A stretch of DNA of 7,436 bases from the NCBI GenBank assembly GCA_031256305.1, contig JAIRQU010000007.1:1-7436 (forward strand), given 5' to 3'. The notes under the pieces were generated by a model that saw only the letters and a list, made by a program, of their open reading frames with translations, did no database searches and was not told the DNA's origin. A program made the position numbers and the translations under genes. The DNA comes from Burkholderiaceae bacterium (GTDB lineage Bacteria; Pseudomonadota; Gammaproteobacteria; Burkholderiales; Burkholderiaceae_C). Shown one piece after another: positions 1 to 7,310 of the stretch. Numbering within the stretch: position 1 is the stretch's first letter; each line of letters opens with the position of its first letter.

Positions 1-18
1 AGCGCTGCCCGCGCTACG

Positions 19-561
19 CTAACACCCCAACCCAGCCTTGACCCGCATCCTGCCGCCAAAACTCACACATATCGTCTGCTCCGCGGGGGAATCGGGACGG
101 GTGGCGGGATAAACCTCAAAACGCCCCGGATTGGCGGTGGGTGCGCCATGCGGCCAATAGACCATGCGGGCATTGCTTGCGCCGCCAGCGTGCATTACCG
201 TCAGGGAGCGGAAGGTTTGTACTTGTTGTAAAGTGGGTTCACCGGCATCCTGGATATTGTTGCGATTGATGTCTTGAAATACCCTCAGACCGCAACTCCA
301 GTCCTGGGTGTTTTGTTGCTGTGGGCAAGCTATTGACTGGATAACCACGGGAGAGCCGGTTCGGATCGCCTGGGCATTGGCAAAACGCATTACATTTTGT
401 AATTGAGCGATTCCCTGATGGACGCGCCAGCGATCAATCCAGGAAGAAAAGTTCGGGACAATCAAGCCCATCATAATAGCGATAAGCGCGAGAACTACCA
501 GAAATTCGATTGCCGTGTAGCCCCAATGCCGTTTAATTTTGGGCGGGCATTCATTTATCAT
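19..561 (-). CDS. GspH/FimT-family minor pseudopilin (type IV pilus or type II secretion)
   Basis: This 180-residue protein starts with a short class III leader of 14 residues ending in Gly14. A hydrophobic helix follows, beginning YTAIEFLVVLALIAIM (15-30). Glu19 is the conserved Glu+5 of the mature pilin, so prepilin peptidase should cut after Gly14 and methylate Tyr15. The usual +1 residue is Phe and +3 is Leu; here they are Tyr and Ala. The globular part carries the FimT/GspH hallmarks: SCGLRVFQDINRNN (89-102) followed by DAGE (105-108), and ICVSFGGRMR (164-173) near the C-terminus. Four cysteines (79, 90, 165, 180) could form two periplasmic disulfides. The family forms tip or initiation subunits of type IV pili or type II pseudopili, and FimT-like members may bind DNA. 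No other pilus gene is visible, so which machine it serves is unknown. The start is the only ATG that gives the leader; a Shine-Dalgarno GGAG lies 11 nt upstream. Confidence 0.88.
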   Translation of the reverse strand: MINECPPKIKRHWGYTAIEFLVVLALIAIMMGLIVPNFSSWIDRWRVHQGIAQLQNVMRFANAQAIRTGSPVVIQSIACPQQQNTQDWSCGLRVFQDINRNNIQDAGEPTLQQVQTFRSLTVMHAGGASNARMVYWPHGAPTANPGRFEVYPATRPDSPAEQTICVSFGGRMRVKAGLGC

Positions 562-576
562 GACATCAATGTCTCC
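558..576 (-). promoter_or_regulatory. Pseudopilin translation start with overlapping two-codon ORF
   Basis: On the minus strand a GGAG Shine-Dalgarno (576-573) lies 6 nt before an ATG at 566-564. That ATG opens a minimal reading frame, ATG TCA TGA. Its stop overlaps the pseudopilin ATG (561-559) as ATGA. The Shine-Dalgarno is 11 nt from the pseudopilin start, so its spacing suits the mini-ORF better. This is directly visible, but any effect on translation (coupling or start-stop control) is inference, and ribosomes may simply use the second ATG. Confidence 0.35.
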
Positions 577-748
577 AGAATTTTATTGATAACTTGTTTG
601 CCGGTTTATTGCTGTTACATCTTTAATAACTGATAATAACAGGAATTCTTTTTGAACAAAAGCAGATGGGTTTTGTATTCTTGATACATAGCCTGCATGG
701 GCGTCTTGCTGTTCAAGGCTGACTGTGGCCATGGAGGGTTGACCCGCC
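562..748. other. AT-richer intergenic region between ribE and the pseudopilin gene
   Basis: These 187 bases contain no convincing gene. The stretch from about 580 to 690 is clearly richer in A and T than the surrounding genes, so it is the likely promoter region of the minus-strand pseudopilin gene. A loose sigma70-like pair can be drawn on the minus strand (TTGTTC, 15 nt, TATTAT), but the spacing is short and I do not claim it as a mapped promoter. I found no strong hairpin with a T-tract to terminate ribE. Confidence 0.4.
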
Positions 749-1381
<633 letters not shown>

Positions 1382-1397
1382 GGGGCGAGCTTAAGGC

Positions 1398-1439
1398 AAA
1401 GCCGGGCCTATGCTTCGTGGCGGGCAGCGGCCTGGCTTT
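1398..1439 (-). terminator. Imperfect inverted repeat downstream of prpE, possible weak terminator
   Basis: Two 11-nt arms face each other in the prpE-ribE gap, at 1398-1408 (AAAGCCGGGCC) and 1429-1439 (GGCCTGGCTTT), with a 20-nt spacer. As plus-strand RNA the arms pair fully with one G-U; as minus-strand RNA, the direction of the genes, there is one A-C mismatch. A-rich and T-rich ends flank the GC core, as in bidirectional terminators, but the T-run is only 3-4 nt and the loop is long. It could end prpE transcription or do nothing. Confidence 0.3.
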
Positions 1440-1473
1440 TGAACAAACCCGATCCGGCGGCTTGGGCGCCGCA

Positions 1474-3372
1474 TCAATCGACCATGGTGTCCTTGATGGC
1501 TTGCAGCGCCGCCGGGTCTTCCATGGTGGTCAGGTCGCCGGGGTCGCGCCCTTCGCTGATGGCCTGCACGGCGCGGCGCAGCAATTTGCCCGATCGCGTC
1601 TTGGGCAACTGGTTGACAAAGCGCACCCGCGCGGGTCGCGCCACCGCGCCCAGCGAGGTGTCCACCACTTTCATGACCTCGCCTTCGAGCTTGACCAGCG
1701 CCTGTTCGTCGTCCAGAATGCTGGCGTCCTTGAGCACGGCAAATGCGGTGGCCACCTGCCCCTTGAGCGGATCGGCCACGCCCACCACCGCCACTTCGGC
1801 AATGCCGGGGTGGCTGGCGATGGCTTCTTCGATTTCGCGCGTGCCCAGACGGTGCCCGGCCACGTTGATGACGTCGTCGGTGCGGCCCAGGATGAAGTAG
1901 TAGCCGTCCTCGTCGCGGATGCCCCAGTCGAAGGTGCTATAGACCAGCCGGTTGGGCACGCTGGACCAGTAGGTCTGGACAAAGCGCGCATCGTCGCGCC
2001 ACACCGTTTGCATGCAGCCCGGCGGCAGCGGACCTTCGATGGCGACCACGCCTTTCTGGTTGGGCGCGGTCAGTTCCGCGCCGCTCTGGTCGTCGAGCAG
2101 CTTGACGTTGTAGCCGTACACCGCCTTGCCGGGGGAACCGAACTTGGACGGCTGTTTTTCCACCCCGTTGCAAATGGTCAGAATTGGCCAGCCGGTTTCG
2201 GTCTGCCAGTAGTTGTCGATGACCGGCTTGCCCTTGAGGCCCGCGCTGATCCATTGCGCCGTCGGTTCGTCCAGCGGCTCGCCAGCCAGAAACAGCGTGC
2301 GCAGACTCGACAGGTCGTACTGGGTTAAGTAGGCCGGGTCTTGCTTTTTGAGCACGCGGATTGCCGTGGGCGCGGTGAACATCACGTTGACCTTGTATTT
2401 TTCGACCATCTGCCACCAGATACCGCCATCGGGCCGGATTGGCGTGCCCTCGTACATCAGGGTGGCCAGCCCGCCGATCAGCGGCGCGTAGATGATGTAG
2501 CTGTGCCCCACCACCCAGCCGATGTCGCTGGCGCAAAAGAAGGTGTCGCCGGGTTGGCAGCCATAGATGTATTTCAGCGACGCCGCCAGCGCTACCAGAT
2601 AGCCGCCGGTGTCACGCTGAACGCCCTTGGGTTTGCCGGTGGTGCCGCTGGTGTACAGGGTATAGCTGGGGTGCGTGGCATCGACCCATTCGCAGGGGAC
2701 CTGGGCGCTCAGGTGCTGTTCGCGCAGCGCGTTCCAAACCCGGTCGCGCCCCTCGACCAGGTTCATCGGCGCCAGGCCGCGATCAACCAGCAGTACCGCC
2801 TTGGGTTTATGCCGGGCCAAGCCGATGGCCTCGTCCAGCAGGTGCTTGTAGGGCACCGGCTTGCCGCCGCGCGAACCAGCGTCGGCGCTGACGATCAGGG
2901 CGGGTTCGGCATCGTCGATGCGGGTCGCCAGCGAACCGGACGCAAAACCGCCGAACACCACCGAATGCAGCGCGCCGATGCGCACGCAGGCCAGCATGGC
3001 AAAGCAGGCTTCGGGAATCATGGGCATGTAGATCAGCACGCGGTCGCCTTTTTGCACGCCCAGCGCTTTGAACACCGCAGCCATGCGTTGCACCTCGGCG
3101 TGCAGTTGGCGGTAGGTGTAGGTTCTCTCCTGCCCGGTTTCGGTCGAAACCCAAATCAGCGCCGGCTGGTCGGCGCGGTCTTTTAAGTGCCGGTCAACCG
3201 CGTTGTGGCACAGGTTGGTCGCGCCGCCGGCGAACCATTTGGCAAACGGCGGCTTGCTGTAATCGCAAATCGTCTTAGGCGGCGTCTGCCATTCCACCAT
3301 GCGGGCCTGCTCGGCCCAGAAAGCATCCCGATCCTCGATGGAACGGCGGTAAAAATCAGTGAAGCTGCTCAT
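1474..3372 (-). CDS. prpE: Propionyl-CoA synthetase (propionate--CoA ligase, AMP-forming)
   Basis: This 632-residue enzyme activates propionate to propionyl-CoA through a propionyl-AMP intermediate, the entry to the 2-methylcitrate cycle or other propionyl-CoA routes. It is a full-length member of the acetyl-CoA synthetase-like adenylating family. Visible motifs are the phosphate-binding loop YTSGTTGKPKG (240-250) followed by VQRD, NYWQTETGW (387-395), GRTDDVINVAGHRLGT (496-511) and the C-terminal PKTRSGKLLRR (590-600). Lys596 is the catalytic lysine that protein acetylation silences in PrpE and Acs. The TSGTTGKPKGVQRD and WQTETGWP wording favours PrpE over acetyl-CoA synthetase, but substrate choice is inferred. 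A good Shine-Dalgarno, GGGGAG (3384-3379), lies 6 nt before the ATG. The gene stands alone: no prpB, prpC, prpD or prpR is adjacent. It is divergent from the B12-uptake operon. Confidence 0.95.
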   Translation of the reverse strand: MSSFTDFYRRSIEDRDAFWAEQARMVEWQTPPKTICDYSKPPFAKWFAGGATNLCHNAVDRHLKDRADQPALIWVSTETGQERTYTYRQLHAEVQRMAAVFKALGVQKGDRVLIYMPMIPEACFAMLACVRIGALHSVVFGGFASGSLATRIDDAEPALIVSADAGSRGGKPVPYKHLLDEAIGLARHKPKAVLLVDRGLAPMNLVEGRDRVWNALREQHLSAQVPCEWVDATHPSYTLYTSGTTGKPKGVQRDTGGYLVALAASLKYIYGCQPGDTFFCASDIGWVVGHSYIIYAPLIGGLATLMYEGTPIRPDGGIWWQMVEKYKVNVMFTAPTAIRVLKKQDPAYLTQYDLSSLRTLFLAGEPLDEPTAQWISAGLKGKPVIDNYWQTETGWPILTICNGVEKQPSKFGSPGKAVYGYNVKLLDDQSGAELTAPNQKGVVAIEGPLPPGCMQTVWRDDARFVQTYWSSVPNRLVYSTFDWGIRDEDGYYFILGRTDDVINVAGHRLGTREIEEAIASHPGIAEVAVVGVADPLKGQVATAFAVLKDASILDDEQALVKLEGEVMKVVDTSLGAVARPARVRFVNQLPKTRSGKLLRRAVQAISEGRDPGDLTTMEDPAALQAIKDTMVD

Positions 3373-3465
3373 GAAAATCTCCCCAATCGGTGACTACCGC
3401 TCGGCTCCAGCGCAAACTCGCTACCGTCCCATTCTTGCCTGCGCCACGCCCATGCATAAATAAGA

Positions 3466-3496
3466 ATTATGAATGATCGAAATCCATTCGCGTCAA
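3466..3496 (-). promoter_or_regulatory. Possible sigma70 promoter of prpE
   Basis: On the minus strand TTGACG (3496-3491) and CATAAT (3471-3466) each match five of six consensus bases, but the spacer is 19 nt, longer than the preferred 17. It lies in a locally AT-rich patch about 95 bp upstream of the prpE start and points towards it. Found by eye only, so this is a candidate. Confidence 0.3.
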
Positions 3497-3598
3497 ACGG
3501 CGCAGGCATTTGTTGGCGGTCCGTCGTAATCCCGCACAGCCCGATTGGCCCGTCATGGCGAAAAACCTGTTCCGCTACTTGCGCACGATTACGCCGTA

Positions 3599-3759
3599 TC
3601 AATTGCCCCGCGCCTTCCAATGCGCCGCAGAATATTTGCTGACGATCATAGGAACGCCTTGAGCGCCAAGTCAAACCGTTACGCCGGGCCAAGGACATTC
3701 TTAAAGCGGCCAGCGCTTTTTTTGCCCAGGCACAACGCGATCGCAGCATCGAAGGCTGA
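3599..3759 (+). pseudogene. Decayed IS3-family transposase orfA fragment
   Basis: The plus-strand frame 3652-3756 reads [18 protein letters not shown] and continues [13 protein letters not shown], ending at TGA 3757-3759. This is the C-terminal leucine-zipper end of IS3-family OrfA, whose usual form is LEREVKELRRANEILK followed by [12 protein letters not shown]. Upstream in the same frame NAPQNIC (3619-3639) resembles the CAPQTLCEWV segment of the OrfA helix-turn-helix. Before that, after a frame change near 3617, SIAPRL (3599-3616) matches the SIAPKLG segment. Two in-frame stops (3640, 3649) and a missing stretch of roughly 20 residues between the segments show it is dead. Weaker similarity may extend up to about 3533. 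I could not recognise orfB or terminal inverted repeats. The fossil lies between the prpE promoter region and the btuB riboswitch, so an insertion sequence once landed there. Confidence 0.65.
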
Positions 3760-3897
3760 TTACGCAGACTCGGCAACATCGCCATCACTGTCCACAATAC
3801 ATCGGCTTGCCGCTGGGCCAGTCCATGCGCTACCATTGATCCAGGAGCCGTTGCCGCGAGGCGGCGGTTTCGCCCCCTCCTGCGAGGTGCCGCGCGC
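3760..3897. other. Intergenic stretch upstream of the riboswitch, no gene seen
   Basis: This should contain the btuB operon promoter, because the riboswitch has to be transcribed from upstream, yet I see no convincing -35/-10 pair. It does contain a small perfect hairpin, GCCGC-GAG-GCGGC (3853-3865), followed by GGTTT, too short to call a terminator. No orfB from the neighbouring IS3 relic could be recognised in any frame. Confidence 0.4.
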
Positions 3898-4140
3898 CGG
3901 GTTCTCTGGCCGCGGTTAAACGGGAAAGCGGTGCGTTCTTGCGCTTGCCGGTTGATGCTGGCTGGCGCGGGGCAAATCCGCTGCTGCCCCCGCAACGGTA
4001 AGCGAGCGCGGGCGCGCCATCAACGCCACTGGGCTACGGGCCTGGGAAGGCGGCGCGTCAACGCAACGTTGAATGAGTCCCTGTATGGGACTTGTCCGGC
4101 GTTGCTTCAAAGCTCGCAAGCCCGGATACCGGCCCGCAGG
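3898..4140 (+). ncRNA. Cobalamin (adenosylcobalamin) riboswitch
   Basis: This is a complete class-I-like cobalamin aptamer in the leader of btuB. Conserved blocks appear in the proper order: ACGGGAAAGCGGTG (3920-3933), AATCCGCTGCTGCCCCCGC (3975-3993) running into AACGGTAAGCG (3994-4004), GCCACTG (4025-4031), GGGAAGGC (4044-4051), and the B12 box AAGCCCGGATACCGGCC (4118-4134). A side arm shows stem GCAACG/CGTTGC (4063-4068 with 4100-4105), with an inner hairpin GTCCC/GGGAC (4077-4081 with 4087-4091). In proteobacteria such elements usually block translation of btuB when cobalamin is bound. No T-run follows the aptamer, which fits translational rather than transcriptional control. The outer ends are approximate because P1 was not folded by computation. 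Confidence 0.93.
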
Positions 4141-4157
4141 TTCTTGAGCCGTTTCAT

Positions 4158-4192
4158 GGTCTGCGGGGACGCAGACCTTGTAAAGAGAGGAA
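4158..4192 (+). promoter_or_regulatory. Riboswitch expression platform: hairpin next to the btuB Shine-Dalgarno
   Basis: A perfect 8-bp stem, GGTCTGCG (4158-4165) with CGCAGACC (4170-4177), encloses GGGA. It starts 23 nt after the B12 box. Seven nt later comes the purine-rich Shine-Dalgarno GAGAGG (4185-4190), 5 nt before the btuB ATG (4196). In cobalamin riboswitches a hairpin here can make a loop-loop contact with aptamer loop L5 and so close or open the ribosome-binding site; its position and G-rich loop fit that role. No alternative strand complementary to the Shine-Dalgarno is obvious, so the mechanism is inferred. Confidence 0.55.
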
Positions 4193-4195
4193 CCC

Positions 4196-6130
4196 ATGCG
4201 TTTCCCTATCCGACCCTGGGCGGCGCTGCCGCCTGTTCTGCTGTCTGCTTTTCCTTTATATGCCCAAGTGGCGCCGGATCCATCCGGGCCGGGTACGTTC
4301 AATAGCGCCCAGATTGCGCCGGACGCATCATCCGGCAGTGCATCGGAGACGCCCGTAGGCACGCTGCCGCCGGTGGTGGTGACCGCCACGCGCCAGGCCG
4401 AGCGGGCCGATGCGCTGCTGGCGGACGTGACGGTGATCGACCAGGCTCAAATCCGGCGCAATCTGGGCGATACGGTGGCCGATCTGCTGGCGCGCCAGCC
4501 GGGCATTCAGATGTCGCGCAGCGGCGGCCCGTACACGGCGTCGAGCATCTACATTCGCGGAGCCAATTCCGATCAGATGCTGGTGCTGGTCGATGGCGTG
4601 CCGGTCACGTCGCTGGACCCGTCCGGCTCGGCGCTGCCGGAGATGTCGCTGGCCGATGTCGATCACATCGAAATCGTGCGCGGCCCCGCGTCCACGCTCT
4701 ACGGGGCCAATGCCGTGGGCGGCGTAATTCAAATTTTTACCAAGCAAGGCGCGCAGGGCGTGCATGTCGATGCCTTTGCCGGTTATGGCACGCACGATAC
4801 GCGGCAAGCCAACGCTGGATTGTCGGCGGGCGGGCAGCAATGGCGCTTGCGCGTTGATGGCTTCTACGCCGGGGCCAAGAGCTTTCCGGCGCAGGCGGGC
4901 GGGGCCAACCACGATGCCGATGCCGACCCGTACCGCAACGACGGCGGTTCGGCATCGTTCGCGCTGCTGCCCGTGGCGGGGCACGAGCTGGGGATTTCGT
5001 ACCGGGAAAATTCTGGCCTGACGCACTACGGCAGCGGCAACGTGCCGCCCGACGGCACGTTCGACTACCGCATGACTTACCGCAATTCGGTATGGCAGGT
5101 GTATAGCAAGGACCACATCGCGTCTTTCTGGAACAGCACGCTGCGCTATGGCCAGAGCAGCGGCGCGGAAACCAGTTTTAGCGATTACGACCCCGCAGTC
5201 AGCACGCTGGGCGTAACCAACCGGCTATTGAGCTGGCAGAACGATTTGACATTGCCCGCGCATTGGGGGCGCTTGCTGGTGGCGCTGGAACACCAGCAGC
5301 AACAGGGCAGCAGCGATGACGGGTTGCAAGGGGGCAGCGGCATGAATGTCAATTCCGCTCTGCTGGGCTGGACGGGCGGCCTGGGCGCAAACAGTTGGCA
5401 GTTGAACGCGCGCTATGACGACAACTCGGTCTATGGCAGCAAGGCTACCTATTCAGCCGCCTACGGCTACCAGATTGCGACCGAATGGCGCGCGCGGGCC
5501 AGCTATGGCACGGCGTTCAAGGCCCCCACGCTCTACCAGCTCTATGCGCCGCTTTACGGCAACCCGGCGCTGCGGCCCGAAACCTCGACCAACCGCGAAA
5601 TCGGCCTGACATGGGAACGCGGCGGCCAGAGCGCGTCGGCCACATGGTATTTGAACCGCGTCAATCACATGATCGACTGGGAGTGCAGCACGGCGGACTG
5701 TTATACCGGCGCGTATGAAAACGTTGATCGCGCCAAATTGCAAGGCGTAACGTTGACCTACGACGGGCGTTTTGGCACGTGGCGCGTACACGCTGCCTAT
5801 GACTGGCTGCAAGCCCTGGATGCCAATACCGGCTTGCTGCTGGGCCGCCGGGCGCGCAACACGGCGTCGCTGGCGCTGTCGCGCCGTTGGGGCGCGTGGA
5901 CGGCGGGCGTGCAAGGGCAATTCGTCGGCGCGCGCTATGACAGCAACAGCGACACGGCGCGGCTGGGCGGCTACAGTCTGATTAACTTGACGCTGCGCTA
6001 CGCCGTCAACCGGACTGTGGCGGTCGAAGGCCGCATCGACAACCTGTTCAACAAGCGTTACGAATTGGCGCAGGGTTACAACACGCCGGGCATTACGATT
6101 TTTGCCGGCGTGCGCTACACGCCGCTTTGA
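4196..6130 (+). CDS. btuB: TonB-dependent outer-membrane vitamin B12 receptor
   Basis: This 644-residue receptor imports cobalamin across the outer membrane using TonB-ExbBD energy. It has a signal peptide (about 1-23, cut near LYA/QV), a TonB box PVVVTATR (59-66), a plug domain (about 67-190) with IYIRGANSDQMLVLVDGVPV (118-137) and VDHIEIVRGPASTLYGANAV (155-174), then the beta-barrel. An acidic loop with Asp240, 242, 244 and 249 lies where E. coli BtuB binds calcium; this is an analogy only. The late-barrel motif NLFNKRYELAQGYNTPG is typical. The final residue is Leu (RYTPL) rather than the usual terminal aromatic that BAM recognises. Signal peptide, Shine-Dalgarno (GAGAGG, 5 nt) and riboswitch fix the start. 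The riboswitch and the following btuF- and btuC-like genes make cobalamin or a related corrinoid the best substrate; from sequence alone a siderophore receptor would be the alternative. Confidence 0.94.
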   Translation: MRFPIRPWAALPPVLLSAFPLYAQVAPDPSGPGTFNSAQIAPDASSGSASETPVGTLPPVVVTATRQAERADALLADVTVIDQAQIRRNLGDTVADLLARQPGIQMSRSGGPYTASSIYIRGANSDQMLVLVDGVPVTSLDPSGSALPEMSLADVDHIEIVRGPASTLYGANAVGGVIQIFTKQGAQGVHVDAFAGYGTHDTRQANAGLSAGGQQWRLRVDGFYAGAKSFPAQAGGANHDADADPYRNDGGSASFALLPVAGHELGISYRENSGLTHYGSGNVPPDGTFDYRMTYRNSVWQVYSKDHIASFWNSTLRYGQSSGAETSFSDYDPAVSTLGVTNRLLSWQNDLTLPAHWGRLLVALEHQQQQGSSDDGLQGGSGMNVNSALLGWTGGLGANSWQLNARYDDNSVYGSKATYSAAYGYQIATEWRARASYGTAFKAPTLYQLYAPLYGNPALRPETSTNREIGLTWERGGQSASATWYLNRVNHMIDWECSTADCYTGAYENVDRAKLQGVTLTYDGRFGTWRVHAAYDWLQALDANTGLLLGRRARNTASLALSRRWGAWTAGVQGQFVGARYDSNSDTARLGGYSLINLTLRYAVNRTVAVEGRIDNLFNKRYELAQGYNTPGITIFAGVRYTPL

Positions 6131-6133
6131 CCC

Positions 6134-6994
6134 ATGCCCAGGCCGCTGTTCTGGATTGCGCTGGCGCTGGTTGCCTGGTTATCCGGCGCGTGCGGCGCGC
6201 ACGCGCAGAACGTCGCGCCGCCACAACCGCCGCGGCGCGTGGTTTCGCTCGACCTGTGCACCGACGAGCTGTTGGCGCATGACGGCGCGCGCGCGCCGGC
6301 GCTCAAGTCCGGGATCGCCGCACTTTCACCGCTGTCGCGCCAGGCGGACGCGGAGCAGGGCGACGTGGACTTTTCCGGCTGGCCGGCGCATGACGGTTCG
6401 CTGGAGCAGGTGCTGCAATACCGTCCCGATCTGGCCTTGTCCGGCCCGTACAACGCGCCGCTGCTGCGTCAGCGGCTGGCGCAATTGGGCGTGCGCGTGG
6501 CGGTGCTGCCGCTGCCGCAGCGGCTGGTCGGCATTGCGCCCTACGAACCGCGCCTGCTCGCGCTGCTGGGCTTGCCCCGATCTTTGCTGATGGCACTGGC
6601 GGATGCGGCGACACCCGCTGCCTCGGCGTCTGGCGAGGCGTCAGGTCCCGCGCCGCGCCTGTTGCTGCTCGGCGCCAACGGCATTGGCAGCGGAACGGGC
6701 ACGCTGGAAGATGACATCCTGACCCGCGCGGGCTGGCGCAACTACGTGCAAACGCCCGGTTACGCGCCGCTGGACCTGGAGCGCGTGGCCGTTGATCCGC
6801 CAGACGCGGTGCTGTGGATAGCGCCATCCGCGGCCGCCCTGGCCAACCGTTTTGCCGAACATCCGGCGCTGCGCCGGGCCGTGCCCGCCAGCCGCTGGCT
6901 GACCAGCGCCGCCTGGCGCTGGCAATGTCCGGGGCCGTGGAGCTGGGATTTGGTACGCGAGCTAGCCCATGATCGGGAACGACTTGCGCGATGA
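6134..6994 (+). CDS. btuF: Periplasmic cobalamin-binding protein (BtuF-like) of an ABC importer
   Basis: This 286-residue protein belongs to the Fe/B12 periplasmic-binding family (TroA-like, two lobes joined by a helix). A signal peptide covers about 1-24, cut at AHA/QN; Cys20 (SGAC) makes a poor lipobox, so a soluble periplasmic protein is more likely than a lipoprotein. Lobe 1 starts [14 protein letters not shown] (34-47), wording typical of proteobacterial B12/corrinoid binding proteins. [16 protein letters not shown] (89-104) is the classic family segment before the hinge. Lobe 2 includes [15 protein letters not shown] (176-190), and WQCPGP (263-268) near the end matches a W-x-C-x-GP signature of this branch. 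The gene starts 3 nt after btuB with no Shine-Dalgarno of its own, implying translational coupling. It would pass cobalamin from BtuB to the BtuCD transporter. The ligand is inferred from the riboswitch and neighbours. Confidence 0.85.
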   Translation: MPRPLFWIALALVAWLSGACGAHAQNVAPPQPPRRVVSLDLCTDELLAHDGARAPALKSGIAALSPLSRQADAEQGDVDFSGWPAHDGSLEQVLQYRPDLALSGPYNAPLLRQRLAQLGVRVAVLPLPQRLVGIAPYEPRLLALLGLPRSLLMALADAATPAASASGEASGPAPRLLLLGANGIGSGTGTLEDDILTRAGWRNYVQTPGYAPLDLERVAVDPPDAVLWIAPSAAALANRFAEHPALRRAVPASRWLTSAAWRWQCPGPWSWDLVRELAHDRERLAR

Positions 6995-7001
6995 TGCAAC
7001 C

Positions 7002-7310
7002 ATGACACGCTGGGTCGCTCTCTTATTGCTGGCAGCACTGATTGTTGTGGCGGCGTGCTCGCTGGCGGTTGGCAGCGCGCCCGTGCCGGTGTGGGCGGGG
7101 TTGATGGACTGGCTGGCTGGGCGCGACAGCGCCGCCGCGCTGGTGATCGGCGCAATCCGCCTGCCGCGCACGCTGCTGGCGCTGGCGGTGGGCGCTTGTC
7201 TGGGGCTGGCCGGAGCGGCGCTGCAAGGGCTGTTGCGCAACCCGCTGGCCGATCCGGGACTTACCGGAGCCAGCGCGGGCGCGGCATTGGGGGCGGCAGT
7301 GGCGGCATAG
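7002..7310 (+). CDS. btuC: FecCD/BtuC-type permease, N-terminal part only (truncated)
   Basis: The 102 residues are the N-terminal third of an inner-membrane permease of the FecCD/BtuC family, normally about 330-350 residues. Visible are the first membrane helix (about 4-24), the family signature [13 protein letters not shown] (53-65), and [20 protein letters not shown] (71-90) followed by SAGAALG. In BtuC this corresponds to the stretch ending near NPLAEPGLLGVSNGAG. A TAG at 7308-7310 then stops the frame and nothing family-like follows. The chosen ATG is 7 nt after the btuF stop; an in-frame ATG at 6969 would add 11 mostly polar residues and overlap btuF by 26 nt, which is less likely. With btuB and btuF it would form the B12 uptake operon. 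The truncation coincides with a change to Gly-rich repeat DNA, so it may reflect a misassembly rather than a real mutation. Confidence 0.8.
   Translation: MTRWVALLLLAALIVVAACSLAVGSAPVPVWAGLMDWLAGRDSAAALVIGAIRLPRTLLALAVGACLGLAGAALQGLLRNPLADPGLTGASAGAALGAAVAA

Noticed and set aside
403..633. 76-residue plus-strand open frame across the pseudopilin start
   Set aside because: It is antisense to the pseudopilin coding region and lacks any motif or ribosome-binding site.
1417..2328. Long plus-strand open frames opposite prpE (also 2341-3186 and 1055-1900)
   Set aside because: They are antisense shadows of strongly conserved prpE and ribE and arise from GC-rich codon bias.
3853..3870. Small GC hairpin followed by GGTTT as an intrinsic terminator
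   Set aside because: The stem is only 5 bp of standard pairs and the T-run is 3 nt, common by chance in such GC-rich DNA.
3545..3919. 124-residue plus-strand open frame over the IS3 relic
   Set aside because: It mixes one shard of the relic (SIAPRL) with out-of-frame sequence and runs into the riboswitch; it is not an intact gene.
3369..3995. 208-residue minus-strand open frame covering the prpE-btuB intergenic region
   Set aside because: It overlaps the prpE start, the IS3 orfA relic on the other strand and the riboswitch; its protein is Arg-rich with no recognisable motif and no good ribosome-binding site.
4328..5116. 262-residue minus-strand open frame opposite btuB
   Set aside because: An Arg/His-rich antisense shadow of the btuB plug and barrel with no family resemblance.
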